64,000 bases of DNA, taken from the NCBI RefSeq assembly GCF_035046485.1, contig NC_085137.1, positions 441,382,334-441,446,333 on the forward strand, in the 5' to 3' direction. This document shows positions 1 through 11,118 of this stretch, piece after piece. The translations under genes were made by a program, and so were the position numbers. The notes below the pieces were generated by a model that made no database searches, was not told where the DNA came from, and saw only the letters and a list, made by a program, of their open reading frames with translations. Position 1 is the stretch's first letter, and every line of letters begins with the position of its first letter. The stretch comes from Aedes albopictus (Eukaryota; Arthropoda; Insecta; Diptera; Culicidae).

Positions 1-714
1 AATATTACTATGTCCATATATGAACACCGTTGAATGAGTAATGACAATATACTGTTTAGTATGAAACAGTATCAACTCGAAATCGTACAAAAAAACAATA
101 AAAATGTTAAAATATTCAAACTGCTCTAACTAAAAAAAGTGCAAGTATGTGCAGCTAAATTCTTCAGGATATGAAAGCACACATCTGAAACTATGCTTTA
201 ACGTGATCCACAGCCTGGGACAACTTGGGACAAAAAAGTACTTGATGTGTAAAAAACCTTTTTTCCTGGTAATACAAACATTTTAATACAATTGTCATAC
301 ATGCATACTTTAAGTAAAAAATTGTCCATCAAAATGTACTCATTAGAAAGCTTTTTTTATATTCTTGAGAATGAGGGTAAAAGATTTTAAATATCTTGGG
401 TAGAAAAAAAGTTATAGCAATTTGAAGATATTCTCGTTTTTCACCAAAAAATACATATTTTCTTCAATATTTTGACTTAGGCACCTTATATCTTTGCGTT
501 TAGAACTTGTTTTGCGCTAATATTTTAGAAATCTCTTAGTGAATATGTTTGCTATTGATTGGTTACTTGGACAAGACAATGTAAGCAAAAAGGTTTTTCG
601 ATTTTTGGCCGCCTGATCTGCCATAGTGCAACCTCGACGAATCGTGCTTTACGTCAAAAAGTGACGTTTGACTTCGATTCAACTGGGCTATAGCCCACCT
701 AACTGGCGCCTAGT
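1..714. other. unassigned AT-rich intergenic DNA
   Basis: No convincing coding frame, RNA gene or tandem repeat is visible here. Several A-rich and T-rich runs occur between 240 and 480. Nothing is assigned up to the TA at 715-716 that opens the first inverted-repeat element. Confidence 0.6.
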
Positions 715-716
715 TA

Positions 717-984
717 CCGTCTACCCCCGTTGGTTTGACCTCATGTAATCTGAACACTTTTTAATTTGACCCCCGCTAATCTGCATATCGTTCAAACTAA
801 AAATGGTTCACACGTCATTCTGCTAATAGAACGGAGTGAAACAGAACGCAGAATCAAAACAAAGCATCTAATAAGGCTGCCAGCAGTGTGTTTTCCGACG
901 CCCACAGGGTTGCTACAAGTTCAAATTAAAAATGAACCCCGTTGGTTTGCATGAGGTGTCGTTCAAACCAACGGGGGTAGACGG
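717..984. mobile_element. TA-flanked MITE, 268 bp
   Basis: The ends form an inverted repeat of about 24 bp that begins CCGTCTACCCCCGTTGG and differs at about two positions between the two ends. Each end is followed directly by the dinucleotide TA (715-716 and 985-986). TA target duplication is typical of Tc1/mariner-type transposons, so this is most likely a non-autonomous member. A second, internal pair of CCCGTTGGTTTG motifs repeats the terminal sequence just inside the ends. There is no transposase; the 62-codon open frame inside is not credible as a gene. Confidence 0.85.
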
Positions 985-986
985 TA

Positions 987-3016
987 CAGCTATTAAAGAG
1001 GGAGGTGGGACCCAAAGTTAAGACCCTTGCAACTGACTTTATTGCGCACGGTTCCAGAAATACTTGCCTAAGTATACTGGATGGTATAACGAAGCCCAAC
1101 GGACGAAGATCGACTGTACCTGACTCCACACTACATGAAGCTCTGATTGGTTTGGTCGACAAAGTAGTCTCCTCTTCTTCGATGGTGGCTGTAACCAGTG
1201 GAGTGTCTGTCTGTCCGAGATTTGTGAGATTTGTGCGGTGTAGTTTTTCGTTTTCAATGTTAAAAATACTAAGAAGATGTTAGTGTATTCGTCGAGCATC
1301 ACCAACTACCACCCATCGCCTACCGGGCAACTAGCAACCACACCACACAGTTCCGCTACTCATAACCAGACATCGCAGGCTTAAGGATAAGGCAGTTATG
1401 ATGAGGCGAAAACCCTCGGTCGGGAGTCTGGATTGGTGAAGCACCATTGCTCTACTCATTGGCAAGCCAAAACTCGAAGAGTATAGACGAGATTTAAGAA
1501 AGTATTCAGAAATCAAAGAACGACGGTCCTGACGGTAGAGTGCCGCGTATCCCAGTGCCACTATACCTAGTGTTCGCGAGCGCTGCCATTTTGTCGGAAG
1601 CTTCGCGGCATCGGCGGAGCTTCGCGAACGCTCAGCAGTCAAAGCCAACGAAAGTGAAGTAAGCGAGAGAGGAGGAAGTGAAGACAACGTAGCATCGCCG
1701 CTCGAGAAGTGCGAGCTAGCGAACACGAAGAAAGGTGGAAAGGAGTGGCTGCGGAACGGAGAAAGGACCCCGCCAGAATAAGAAGAAATTGGTAGATAAG
1801 GTAGGAGATAGGCTGTACACAAGTCGAAATAAAGTGGGAAAGTGTGTTGCAATCCGGAGTTCAAGTGTTTTCTTGGTCGTGACTGGTCACGGGCATATGC
1901 CGACCCTGAGGCAGTGAAGAAGGGGGTCTCATAGATGCCGGATACGGGAGTACCCCATCAGTTACACGGCGGACTCACGACCTGAGCTACTGAAAAACGT
2001 TTTAAGCGTTATTTGTTTTATCTAATGTCACATAATTACAAAAAGGACTAAAACAAACGGTCCCATATTCATCTGTTTTCAAATAGGATGAATATAGGAA
2101 CGCAGATAAAGGGTAATCTTACCTAGGCTGATGAAAAGCATTTGAGGACAACAGTTTCACTTCTACCATTCGCTATTCCCGTTCTCACACCATACATTGT
2201 AGCCCACCTTGGCATTATATCTTTTTATTGGATTTTGATTAATATAATAACTGTCACTTGGCATATTTTACACGCCATTCTCGGCAATAAAAGAAACCCG
2301 AGAGTGCACCAATCATATTTATTCACTAGAGAACCCGAACCCGATTGAAACTTATAAACCGCAGTTCCTTGTAGGTTTGAACGAAACGCGATGCTTTCGG
2401 CCCCAGGTTTTTCCCCGCGTTGTTGGGGGACTGTTGGGGAGTGGTCCACAAACAAAAACATACTCCGGATGAATATGATTAATTCTAGCGTTCAGTATCA
2501 TACAAGCGTTAATGCAATATTTTAATTCTCTCCTGTCGTTGCCTTTTGTTCATACAAAATTATCGAAATTTGTACGGATCGTAAACTTTGGCCAGAGCAC
2601 CCCCTTCCCCTAAGAATCGACGTAGTTTACGCCCGTACGATACCAAAAGCGTGATTTGCTTAACATTAATCCGCTTAACTAGCACCATTGGCTTTCAGAT
2701 GTTCTCACCAAAGCTAATACGCGTCGCCATCAATGCGGCCGGTCTGTTCCATCCGCCTAGGAAGGGATTACATAGTTGCATGCCGGATAGAGCATGTAAA
2801 TTGAAATCTGGGAAAGGTGAGTGCGCGTACTCCCAGAAAGAATCGAGAATCGTTTAATTGACGTGTCTCCTTGAATGAGCGAATGCCAGCCTAGCGTACG
2901 CGCACAGCAGCGAAAAGGTGGTCTGCGTCATCTATGTGGGCAGAAGGTGGTTGAGACCATTGGCGAACAAAAGGGTAAAGACTTTAGTAGGATTGGTCAC
3001 GAGCTATTGCTGCATG
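987..3016. other. unassigned region, no credible gene
   Basis: The segment 1540-2000 is richer in GC and purines than its surroundings, and a plus-strand reading is rich in charged residues. It could be the decayed 5' part of a retroelement, but no domain is recognisable. Around 2918-3010 a plus-strand frame has a weak likeness to the end of a LINE RNase H region (motif LVGLVTSYC). I do not regard this as established. The 177-codon minus-strand frame at 1331-1864 has low-complexity Ser/Leu composition and was rejected. Confidence 0.4.
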
Positions 3017-3025
3017 GAATCAGTA

Positions 3026-3250
3026 GGCTCTACCCCATTTGGCATAATGCCGTTTGGCATAATGCCATTTGGCATAAAAGCCATTTGGCATAACGGCCAT
3101 TTGGCATAATGGCCATTTGGCATAACAAATATTATGCACATTCTTACCAAGAAGGCTGTTCTTCGTGTTATGCCAAACGACATTATGCCAAATGGCATTT
3201 ATGCTAAATGGCATTATGTCAAATGGCGTTATGCCAAATGGGGTAGAGCC
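3026..3250. mobile_element. MITE with 9-bp target duplication and clustered TTTGGCATAAT motifs
   Basis: A 225-bp element starts GGCTCTACCCCATTTGGC and ends with the exact reverse complement. Outside it lies a perfect 9-bp direct repeat GAATCAGTA (3017-3025 and 3251-3259). The left half carries about six tandem copies of a ~15-bp unit, CATTTGGCATAATGC-like. The right half carries about five copies in inverse orientation, and a short unique loop lies between them. A 9-bp duplication fits Mutator-like (MULE) transposition best. The overlapping frames of 60-70 codons are by-products of the repeat. Confidence 0.88.
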
Positions 3251-3259
3251 GAATCAGTA

Positions 3260-4335
3260 TATTCTTCTTTTTGTTTCTCTTCTACTTCTTCTTCTCCTTC
3301 TTTATAATAATATTCTTCTTCTTCCCTTTTCTGCTTCCTTTTCTTTTCCATCTTCTTGTAATCATCTATGCTTCGTCTTTTTTTCTTCTCCTTTCTCTTC
3401 TTGTTATTTTTTCATCTTAGTGTTCTTTGAGCGATTTTTTTTATATTTTAATGCACGAGAACCTCAAACGATAGGTATCTTGTTTTGTGTGCAATTTACA
3501 GGAGCACTCAGCAGACTATCACTAATGCCCGGTGGAGGAGTAATTGGCGTAATACCGAGCCTACCTACACGAAGATTAATAAACACATCTCTTCGACCGT
3601 TCAACTGACTATAGTGACTGCGAAAATAAAACATTGTTGCAATCTTCGGAAGCCCTACAGGCTAAGGTGGGATGCCAGCCATCTAGTAAGGGATCGCCAT
3701 CGCCAGTTGACGTAGTACTGAGTACTGACTGATCATGAGCAGCTCAAACAACTGCAGATTGTGTCCGATATCAGAATGGGATCTTGTTGGGTGGTTTGAT
3801 TAATTTTACCCGTCAAACAAGACACACCCGCCATCGCCCGGTTGGTTGAGTGGCCTGCGGCCCTTCAGGAAGGTGTCGTTCGTCGCCGTTCCGTGGTCGT
3901 CTGCGCATTCGTCAACGTTGCAGACTTTCTTAGTGCAATTTATTTCACGTGTTAGATGGTATCATGGGAAAATAGGCGACACATAATTTACTGCCATCGG
4001 TTATGGATCACGCGTATAAGAAATTATAATTTCTAATAATGCGAAGAGATGTCAGTACAGTATCTTGAAAATATGAAAGGATGGCAATAGTGAGCTTCGG
4101 TCGTAAGGTGGTCCTATTGAACTACGCTTTTGCTTACGAAAATCAGTCACTACCGGTTTAGGCTGTTCTTGAGAGGAATTACATCTCATTCAATGTCAAT
4201 GAAATTCTATCGCACAGAATTATCTACATAGAGTGGTAACCCGATTTTGTCTTCCACTATTTAGTTTTCTCTCGATTTTATCAGCTTTTTAAGCAGATTA
4301 TTATTTTTTGAATAAATAAATAACAACGTTCAACA
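3260..4335. other. unassigned; pyrimidine-rich tract then ordinary intergenic DNA
   Basis: From 3262 to about 3430 the plus strand is almost entirely CTT/TTC-type pyrimidine sequence, and it supports a spurious Leu/Phe-rich frame. The remainder to 4335 contains no repeat or coding signal that I can support. Confidence 0.5.
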
Positions 4336-4738
4336 CTAAATTTTGTTATGGGATGAGAAAAAAATAACAGGGGTTTGGGACCCTAGAAGTGTCATAGTGA
4401 AAGATTTTTTGAAAAATATTGGACCGGGCCTTCACAGTTCAAAACTTGTATGGAGAAGTTGGGGTGTTCAATTGATATGTGCTGTGCATTAGAACGCGCT
4501 GTGCATATATTTAGGCGTAAGGCAATAACGAAACTAACCCAAATACCGAGAACGCCTAAAAATATGCACGGCACGTTCTAATGCACATATCAATTGAACA
4601 CCCCAAGCTCTCCATACAAACTTCGGTTTTGAAGTGTGAAGACCCGGTCCAATATTTTTCAAAAATTCTTTCACTATGATACTTCGAGGGTCTCAAACCC
4701 CTGTTATTTTTTTTCTCATCCCATTACACCAAATTTAG
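4336..4738. mobile_element. foldback (palindromic) MITE, 403 bp
   Basis: Two arms of about 180 bp (4336-4516 and 4552-4738) are close reverse complements around a loop of about 35 bp. Matching landmarks include the GGGATGAG/CTCATCCC pair near the ends and the ATTGGACCGGG/CCCGGTCCAAT pair midway. Arm divergence is modest, with a few indels. No clear target duplication was found at the ends. The 60-codon minus-strand frame crossing it is a product of the palindrome. Confidence 0.8.
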
Positions 4739-4859
4739 TAAAATTTTGTCGAGCAGTGTAATAATACGGTGGGCTTTCGACAGGATACACCTTGGGACAA
4801 TAATTGTGTTGGCTCGGCAGTCTTATTTAAACATTAAGTGAACTCCTATTTTTCTCGCA

Positions 4860-4900
4860 CCGACGTTTCGACGTCCTGGTGTGGGGCCTTCCTCAGGGAT
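4860..4900 (-). other. hammerhead-core-like motif (speculative)
   Basis: On the minus strand the sequence contains CTGAGGA, then an intervening stretch, then GAAACGTC and GG. This order matches a hammerhead ribozyme core (CUGANGA, stem II, GAA, a self-complementary ACGT stem III, cleavage-site C, stem I). Stem II is poorly paired here, and an extra A follows CTGAGGA. It is probably the relic of a widespread arthropod repeat end. See the better example at 20985-21030. Confidence 0.25.
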
Positions 4901-5104
4901 CTATAGTTTTATTAACAATATGGACAGTTAATAGTTTTACAATTGACAAATAACATTTAACAAAACATTTTTACATAAATATTGGTGTGAGATTAACATT
5001 TAATTACAAAGAATTGTTCACTCTCGTCCTAAAATTTTTGTAGCCTGTCGTGTTGTCCTCTAAGTTCGAAATTCTGTGAAGTGCTATTGAAGTATGGAAT
5101 CAGG

Positions 5105-6245
5105 AAAGTAAAATCCATATAAAAATTCCGCTTCAAGGATTTTTCCAAAAATTCCGTCTGGGTTTCTTTCTGGAACTTCTTTAGAAATACCTCCTGGAAC
5201 CCCTCTCATGGTTTCTCACAAAATTCATTCCGTATTTTTCATGCCATTTGTCTAGGTATTTCTTTTTTAATTTTTTCCCCATATAGGTATACTTCCGGTT
5301 TCATTCTAGTTTTTTCCTGAATTTCTGAATTCCGACCGATTTCTCCTGGAGCTTTTCACGGGGATACTACAGAATTTCTTCACGGTATTGCTCTTAGAGC
5401 CCCACGTGGAATTTTTCGTATTGCTCAAAGAAAATTACTTAGGATTTATACCAGAACATATCCCGAATTCTCTATAATAAATTCTATTGAGATAAACCAT
5501 AGAAGTTCTCACAGATTTTCTCCGGACTCCCCTTGGAGATTTTACGCAATTCCTTTCGGTGTTCCTCTTGGGACTTCCCAAGGACATCTTCCCAGAGTCT
5601 ATCTCAGAGTTGCTACAAGATCTATTCCTGGGATTTCGATTAGAGCACCAGCAAGGATTTCTTAAGGAGTTTTTCACGAATTTTCTGCAGGAGTTTTTCC
5701 CGAGATTTCTTCCAAAGTTTTTTTCATCTTCAAAGAAATTTCTCTCTTCTAGAGTTCCTTCCTGGTTTTCTACTCACTGAGTTTCAGCTGGGATAAGCCT
5801 TAAAGATTCTCGCGGGGTTTATTTTGAAGCTTTACCTGAGACTTCTTTAGGAGTTTATCCTGGAACTTTTCCTAGAAGATTCCTTCCAGTGTTGGTCATG
5901 GGATGTCTCTCAGATTTTTTTTCTAAATTTACCCTGAACTTTCTCCAAAGATTTTCTTCGGGGTGTCTTCTGGGATTTATACAGGAGCTGTTGCTTCTTT
6001 CAGAACCAGACTATTCCTCGTAGTTGTACCAGATTTTTTACACCTGAGATTTTTTTTTACTCTTAGAATTCTTCCTCAGAGTCTTTACCGAAAATTGTCC
6101 CCAGATTCTGGATACTCCTTTAGGGATTTCTTTAACGGGTACTTCCAGAGTTATTGAAAGATTTTTCCACGGGTTTTCCTCAGAATGTCTCCCGGGATAA
6201 CTTACAAAATTCCTTGTAAGAAATTCCCGGAGAAATATTTAAGTG
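5105..6245. repeat. degenerate TTCCTGGAATTTCT-type minisatellite
   Basis: The plus strand is a loose succession of 20-35-bp units built on motifs such as TTTCTCCGGA, TTCCTGGGATTTC and CTTCCAGAG. The units are too diverged for an exact period. Open frames here (for example 5559-5780) are rich in Phe, Leu and Ser because of this composition. Related degenerate arrays recur at 6340, 12830, 15865, 18000, 19154, 21960 and 49290. Confidence 0.65.
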
Positions 6246-6339
6246 AATCTAAGTGAAATCATAACTCCGCAAAGTCTTACTGTAGAAAACTCGACAGGAC
6301 CTTAAGAAAAATAAAAAAAATCTGATATAAAATCAGAAA

Positions 6340-6620
6340 TCTCAGAATAAAATTCTAAGAGTAATCCCGAGAGAAAATCCAAGAGAAATATCGGAAAACT
6401 ATCGCTAAATGGCATCCATGATGGAACTTTGAATAATTTCGGATGGACCCATCCTCCATGTAGGGAGAAGTTTCTCGCTGGAACTCTGGAAGCATATCAG
6501 AAAACCTCTGGAAGAAATATTGAGAGGTACTCCAACTGATATCTCGTGAAAAACTTCTGCGGAAATCCAGGTAGGGGCTCTGGTAGAAATCCCAGTAACA
6601 ACTCACAAAAATCATAAAGG
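6340..6620. repeat. degenerate minisatellite, opposite orientation
   Basis: The same kind of loose repeat as at 5105-6245, but in the inverse orientation: the plus strand reads GAGAAATCC, GGAAGAAAT and similar motifs. The orientation switch between the two blocks lies near 6250-6340. Confidence 0.5.
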
Positions 6621-7187
6621 ACGTTTACTAAATTATTGGGGAGAAGTTTGTTTTGCTTATGAAGAGAGATGAAGAATATTAAACTTTTAGAGAATTTGGG
6701 TAATTTTTGGATTGTTAACATTCAAAATTTCCCCTGGAAAAACCTGCGAAACTCAAAGAATTGTATTTGGAGTTATGAGTTCCAGATGACTACACAGTTC
6801 AAAATTGTTACATCGAGTTCGCTGTAACAAAATGACCTCCATCGCTTTCAACACAATTCTCCATCGGATTGTACAACTTTGCGTGCAAGTCATTCTTCTA
6901 TGTAAAATCGTATGAAATGAAATGGAAATTTAAACTTTCTTATATTTACGGCACGTGTAGTTTTCAGAATTTCTTTCTGTGTACCCCAAAACACTAATAA
7001 GAAGGATGATCAACAACAGAAACATGTCACGGACGGAGTCAATCAATAACGATGAGACGATTTACAAGACAATTCCATACATCGACAAGCTTTCACTGCT
7101 AATAATAAAACACATAGAACAGACAATAAAGTATGGAAATAACAAAGCATGTTAATAAACTTCTATTCAAGCCTTAAAAGTGGCATA

Positions 7188-7264
7188 ATCATCGAAAAAA
7201 GCTTGAAAATAAGGCCTTTTTTTAATTTTAAAATGGCCTTATTTTCAAGCTTTTTTTCGATGAT
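7188..7264. repeat. perfect-looking hairpin with AT loop
   Basis: Arms 7188-7216 and 7235-7264 are reverse complements (core AAAGCTTGAAAATAAGGCC) around an 18-bp loop of T and A runs. It could be a tiny foldback or the central palindrome of the surrounding element. Confidence 0.75.
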
Positions 7265-7374
7265 TTATCAAAAATAAATCAATTACTCTTGAAACATACA
7301 GAAAAACTCGTAGCTAGAAGACACAGAATGTTGCTAATTGACAAATTGAGGGATGAATTTTTGATAAAAATCGC

Positions 7375-7445
7375 GTTCTGGTGGGATTCGAACCCACGAC
7401 CCCGTATTCGCTAGACCGGTGCTTTAACCAACTAAGCCACAGAAC
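7375..7445 (-). tRNA. tRNA-Ala(AGC)-like sequence, probably a pseudogene or SINE head
   Basis: On the minus strand this 71-nt stretch starts GTTCTG and ends CAGAAC, giving a six-pair acceptor stem. It has a D-arm GCTTAGTTGGTTAAAGC that matches a box A. The T-arm is a perfect GTGGG-TTCGAAT-CCCAC with box B GGTTCGAATCC. The anticodon loop CTAGCGA would give AGC (Ala), but the anticodon stem pairs badly and the acceptor stem lacks one pair. A functional tRNA is therefore unlikely. It sits inside a transposon-like inverted repeat. Confidence 0.5.
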
Positions 7446-7583
7446 AGCAGTGGTGGAAAGCATCATGCGCTTGACGTGTTTTTTGGTTCGCATCAAACAC
7501 AGTCTTTGCTCACGCGCTCGCGAACCCAAAAAGAGAGAACGGTTCACGATTTCCCGGATCGACGAACCAACACATAACAAATT

Positions 7584-7838
7584 CAGGCCAAACATTTCAA
7601 TAGGTCCTATCTGCATTTGAGAGGTTCTCTTTGCTCACTTTCTCTTTTAATTATTGCAATGTAATGGTACACTTTTCAACTATTTTTGCAGTACAAATCA
7701 AAAGACGATTGTTTTGACCATCGTTCAATGCAAGGGGACAATCCTAATATAAATAAACAGTTGAGATATTAACGAAAGAGAGGGAAACCAAAGAGAGCCT
7801 CTCTTCTGCAGATAGGACGTTTAGACATGTTTGGCCTG
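7584..7838. mobile_element. inverted-repeat MITE, about 255 bp
   Basis: The left end reads CAGGCCAAACAT, then CCTATCTGC, then GAGAGGTTCTCTTTG. The right end carries the inverse of all three blocks and finishes ATGTTTGGCCTG. The arms are about 65 bp with small indels. No clean target duplication is visible. Confidence 0.6.
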
Positions 7839-8483
7839 ATATCAGCAAAATCTGGTAAATGCCAGTAAAGGGCAACATATATCAGTGTACTCTTGAAACC
7901 TCATTTTTTGACAGCAACTACGATTCGATATTCGCAATATTTGATGAGATTTTTCAATAGAGTTAATAAACTAAAGAGGACGAATGTCTCTGGTGTTCCC
8001 TTTGTTCTCGCTCGGGAACATGTCGGGTATCTATCTGTCAAACTGCATACTTTTTCGCTTTGACACTTATATCCCTGCCTATCTCCGCCAGCAAGAGATG
8101 TTGAGGCGACGACGACAGCGACATTCTTCCTCTATAGTTTATTAGCTCTATTGATTTTTCAGATAATGTTTTGACCCATACTTGCCCCTCTGACATATTG
8201 TCAACCCCAACGACGGACCTGAATGGAATAAAGAGTGTCTGCACAGAAAAAAATTCTGAAAACTACACGTGACGTAAATATAAGAACGCATAAATTTCCA
8301 TTTCATTTCATACGATTTTACATAGAAGAATCTCTTGCACGCAAAGTTGTATGCAAGCTTCATACTGCAGACAATCTGTAATTTTACAGTCCGATGGAGA
8401 ATTGTGTTGAAAGCGATGGAGGTCATTTTGTTACAACGAACTCGATGAAACAATTTTGAAATGTGAAAAGTCTATAGTTTAAA

Positions 8484-10357
8484 ATAAACTAGAATAGACT
8501 ACAATAGACTAGAATAGACTAGAGTAGACTAGAATTGATAAGAATAGACTTGAATAGACTAGAATAAACTAGAATATACTAGAATAGACTAGAACTAGAA
8601 TAGAACTAGAATATACTAGAATAGACTAGAATAGACTAGAATAGACTAGAATAGATTAGAATAGACTAGAATAGACTAGAATAAACTAGAATATACTAGA
8701 ATAGACTAGAACTAGAATAGAACTAGAATAGACTAGAATAGACTAGAATAAACTAGAACTAGAACTAGAATAGACTTGAATAGACTTGAATGGACTTGAA
8801 AAAACTAGAATAGACTAGAATAGACTAGAATAGACTAGAATAGACTAGAATAGACTAGAATAGACTAGAATAGACTAGAATAGACTAGAATAGACTAGAA
8901 TAGACTAGAATAGACTAGAATATACTAGAATAGACTAGAATAGACTAGAATAGACTAGAATAGACTAGAATAGACTAGAATAGACTAGAATAGACTAGAA
9001 TAGACTAGAATAGACTAGAATAGACTAGAATAGACTAGAATAGACTAGAATAGACTAGAATAGACTAGAATAGACTAGAATAGACTAGAATAGACTAGAA
9101 TAGACTAGAATAGACTAGAATAGACTAGAATAGACTAGAATAGACTAGAATAGACTAGAATAGACTAGAGTAGACTAGAATAGACTAGAATAGACTAGAA
9201 TAGACTAGAATAGACTAGAGTAGACTAGAATAGACTAGAATAGACTAGAATAGACTAGAATAGACTAGAATAGACTAGAATAGACTAGAATAGACTAGAA
9301 TAGACTAGAATAGACTAGAATAGACTAGAATAGACTAGAATAGACTAGAATAGACTAGAATAGACTAGAATAGACTAGAATAGACTAGAATAGACTAGAA
9401 TAGACTAGAATAGACTAGAATAGACTAGAATAGACTAGAATAGACTAGAATAGACTAGAATAGACTAGAATAGACTAGAATAGACTAGAATAGACTAGAA
9501 TAGACTAGAATAGACTAGAATAGACTAGAATAGACTAGAATAGACTAGAATAGACTAGAATAGACTAGAATAGACTAGAATAGACTAGAATAGACTAGAA
9601 TAGACTAGAATAGACTAGAATAGACTAGAATAGACTAGAATAGACTAGAATAGACTAGAATAGACTAGAATAGACTAGAATAGACTAGAATAGACTAGAA
9701 TAGACTAGAATAGACTAGAATAGACTAGAATAGACTAGAATAGACTAGAATAGACTAGAATAGACTAGAATAGACTAGAATAGACTAGAATAGACTAGAA
9801 TAGACTAGAATAGACTAGAATAGACTAGAATAGACTAGAATAGACTAGAATAGACTAGAATAGACTAGAATAGACTAGAATAGACTAGAATAGACTAGAA
9901 TAGACTAGAATAGACTAGAATAGACTAGAATAGACTAGAATAGACTAGAATAGACTAGAATAGACTAGAATAGACTAGAATAGACTAGAATAGACTAGAA
10001 TAGACTAGAATAGACTAGAATAGACTAGAATAGACTAGAATAGACTAGAATAGACTAGAATAGACTAGAATAGACTAGAATAGACTAGAATAGACTAGAA
10101 TAGACTAGAATAGACTAGAATAGACTAGAATAGACTAGAATAGACTAGAATAGACTAGAATAGACTAGAATAGACTAGAATAGACTAGAATAGACTAGAA
10201 TAGACTAGAATAGACTAGAATAGACTAGAATAGACTAGAATAGACTAGAATAGACTAGAATAGACTAGAATAGACTAGAATAGACTAGAATAGACTAGAA
10301 TAGACTAGAATAGACTAGAATAGACTAGAATAGACTAGAATAGACTAGAATAGACTA
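8484..10357. repeat. 10-bp tandem array (TAGACTAGAA)n, about 1.87 kb
   Basis: The first 330 bp are imperfect, with units such as TAGAACTAGAA and TAGACTTGAA. From about 8812 the 10-bp unit is nearly invariant for more than 1.5 kb; the exceptions I noticed are a TATAC unit near 8922 and AGAG units near 9170 and 9220. The array resumes after a 273-bp insertion. It encodes nothing. Such a homogeneous centre with a decayed edge implies recent expansion or gene-conversion-like turnover. The true length may not be reliably assembled. Confidence 0.97.
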
Positions 10358-10630
10358 CTCAGATAAAAATAATGAGATTTACACGGCATGTAAACTTCAT
10401 TTCAGTCATGTAAATTTATTGTTATGATGGTTTACATGATATATCATGTAAATTTGTGTTATATGTCATGAAAATACCCAGAGTCATGCTGAATTACATG
10501 ACATAAAATGGAAGGTTACATGATATTTTATGACCTTTTCATGTCATGTCATGTAAACTTCTGTGATATACCATGCTCCAATTATGTGCATCATATGTCA
10601 CAGAATTTTACACTCTTTTGTCGATCTGTG
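10358..10630. mobile_element. TA-flanked MITE inserted in the 10-bp array
   Basis: The 273-bp element begins CTCAGAT and ends ATCTGTG, a short imperfect inverted repeat. It interrupts the array exactly at a TA, which is present on both sides (10356-10357 and 10631-10632). Removing the element and one TA restores the unit phase. The body is AT-rich and contains many direct and inverted CATGTAAA / TTTACATG motifs. There is no coding capacity. Confidence 0.8.
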
Positions 10631-10761
10631 TAGAATAGACTAGAATAGACTAGAATAGACTAGAATAGACTAGAATAGACTAGAATAGACTAGAATAGAC
10701 TAGAATAGACTAGAATAGACTAGAATAGACTAGAATGGACTTGAATAGACTAGAATATACT
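10631..10761. repeat. 10-bp array (TAGACTAGAA)n, continuation
   Basis: The same array on the far side of the MITE, about 13 units. It becomes imperfect in the last three units (GGACTTGAA, TATAC) before unique DNA begins. Confidence 0.95.
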
Positions 10762-11116
10762 GGGTTACAATTATTACACCTTCAACGAAGAAACCCTAGA
10801 AAAAAAAACACTCCTTATGCCACATTCCTATATTTACTCAACTTCGATCATACGTGCTCCAGTCTCCATTCCTAGAAACTAATTCCGATTAGCAATCCAT
10901 GCAAGCAAGGCTTGTCTTGCTGATTTGCACGCGTGCGCACACCTCTTCTAGATATCTCTCACCCATCGCACAATCTCCGCCCAATTGTCCCGCAGACACA
11001 CGTTCGTTAAGCCTACCTATCTCTAAGCTGCCCAGCTAAAAGCAACAGAGTAGCAAAATCCATCCATCCGATCACGATCGCCTATGGATAGGTTGGTCGG
11101 TAGGTAGGTAGGTAAG
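10762..11116. other. unassigned, with a short GGTA repeat at its end
   Basis: No coding signal is visible. From about 11092 to 11116 there are some five to six GGTA/GTAG units immediately before the TA that opens the next transposon-like element. Confidence 0.5.
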
Positions 11117-11118
11117 TA

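Larger units (their letters stand above)
6793..8465. mobile_element. long-terminal-inverted-repeat element, about 1.67 kb
   Basis: The left arm (6793-6984) and right arm (8242-8465) are reverse complements with roughly 90 percent identity by eye. Both carry the same landmarks: TTCAAAATTGTT, ATCGAGTTCG, AACAAAATGACCTCCATCGC and AACTACACGTG on the appropriate strand. Between them lie a hairpin (7188-7264), a tRNA-like sequence (7375-7445) and a smaller inverted-repeat element (7584-7838). No transposase remains. The left end is preceded by TA, but I see no matching duplication on the right, so the exact ends are uncertain. Confidence 0.7.

Noticed and set aside
1331..1864. 177-codon minus-strand frame
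   Set aside because: Low-complexity Ser/Leu/Arg composition, no recognisable domain, and it lies over a purine-rich stretch that opens the frame by chance.
2875..3109. Plus-strand frames crossing into the 3026 MITE as a gene
   Set aside because: Half of each frame is MITE repeat. The likeness of the upstream half to a LINE RNase H end is too short to support a call.
8484..10761. Telomeric repeat
   Set aside because: The unit TAGACTAGAA is not the insect telomere repeat TTAGG, and Diptera lack that repeat. The array is internal and flanked by unique DNA.
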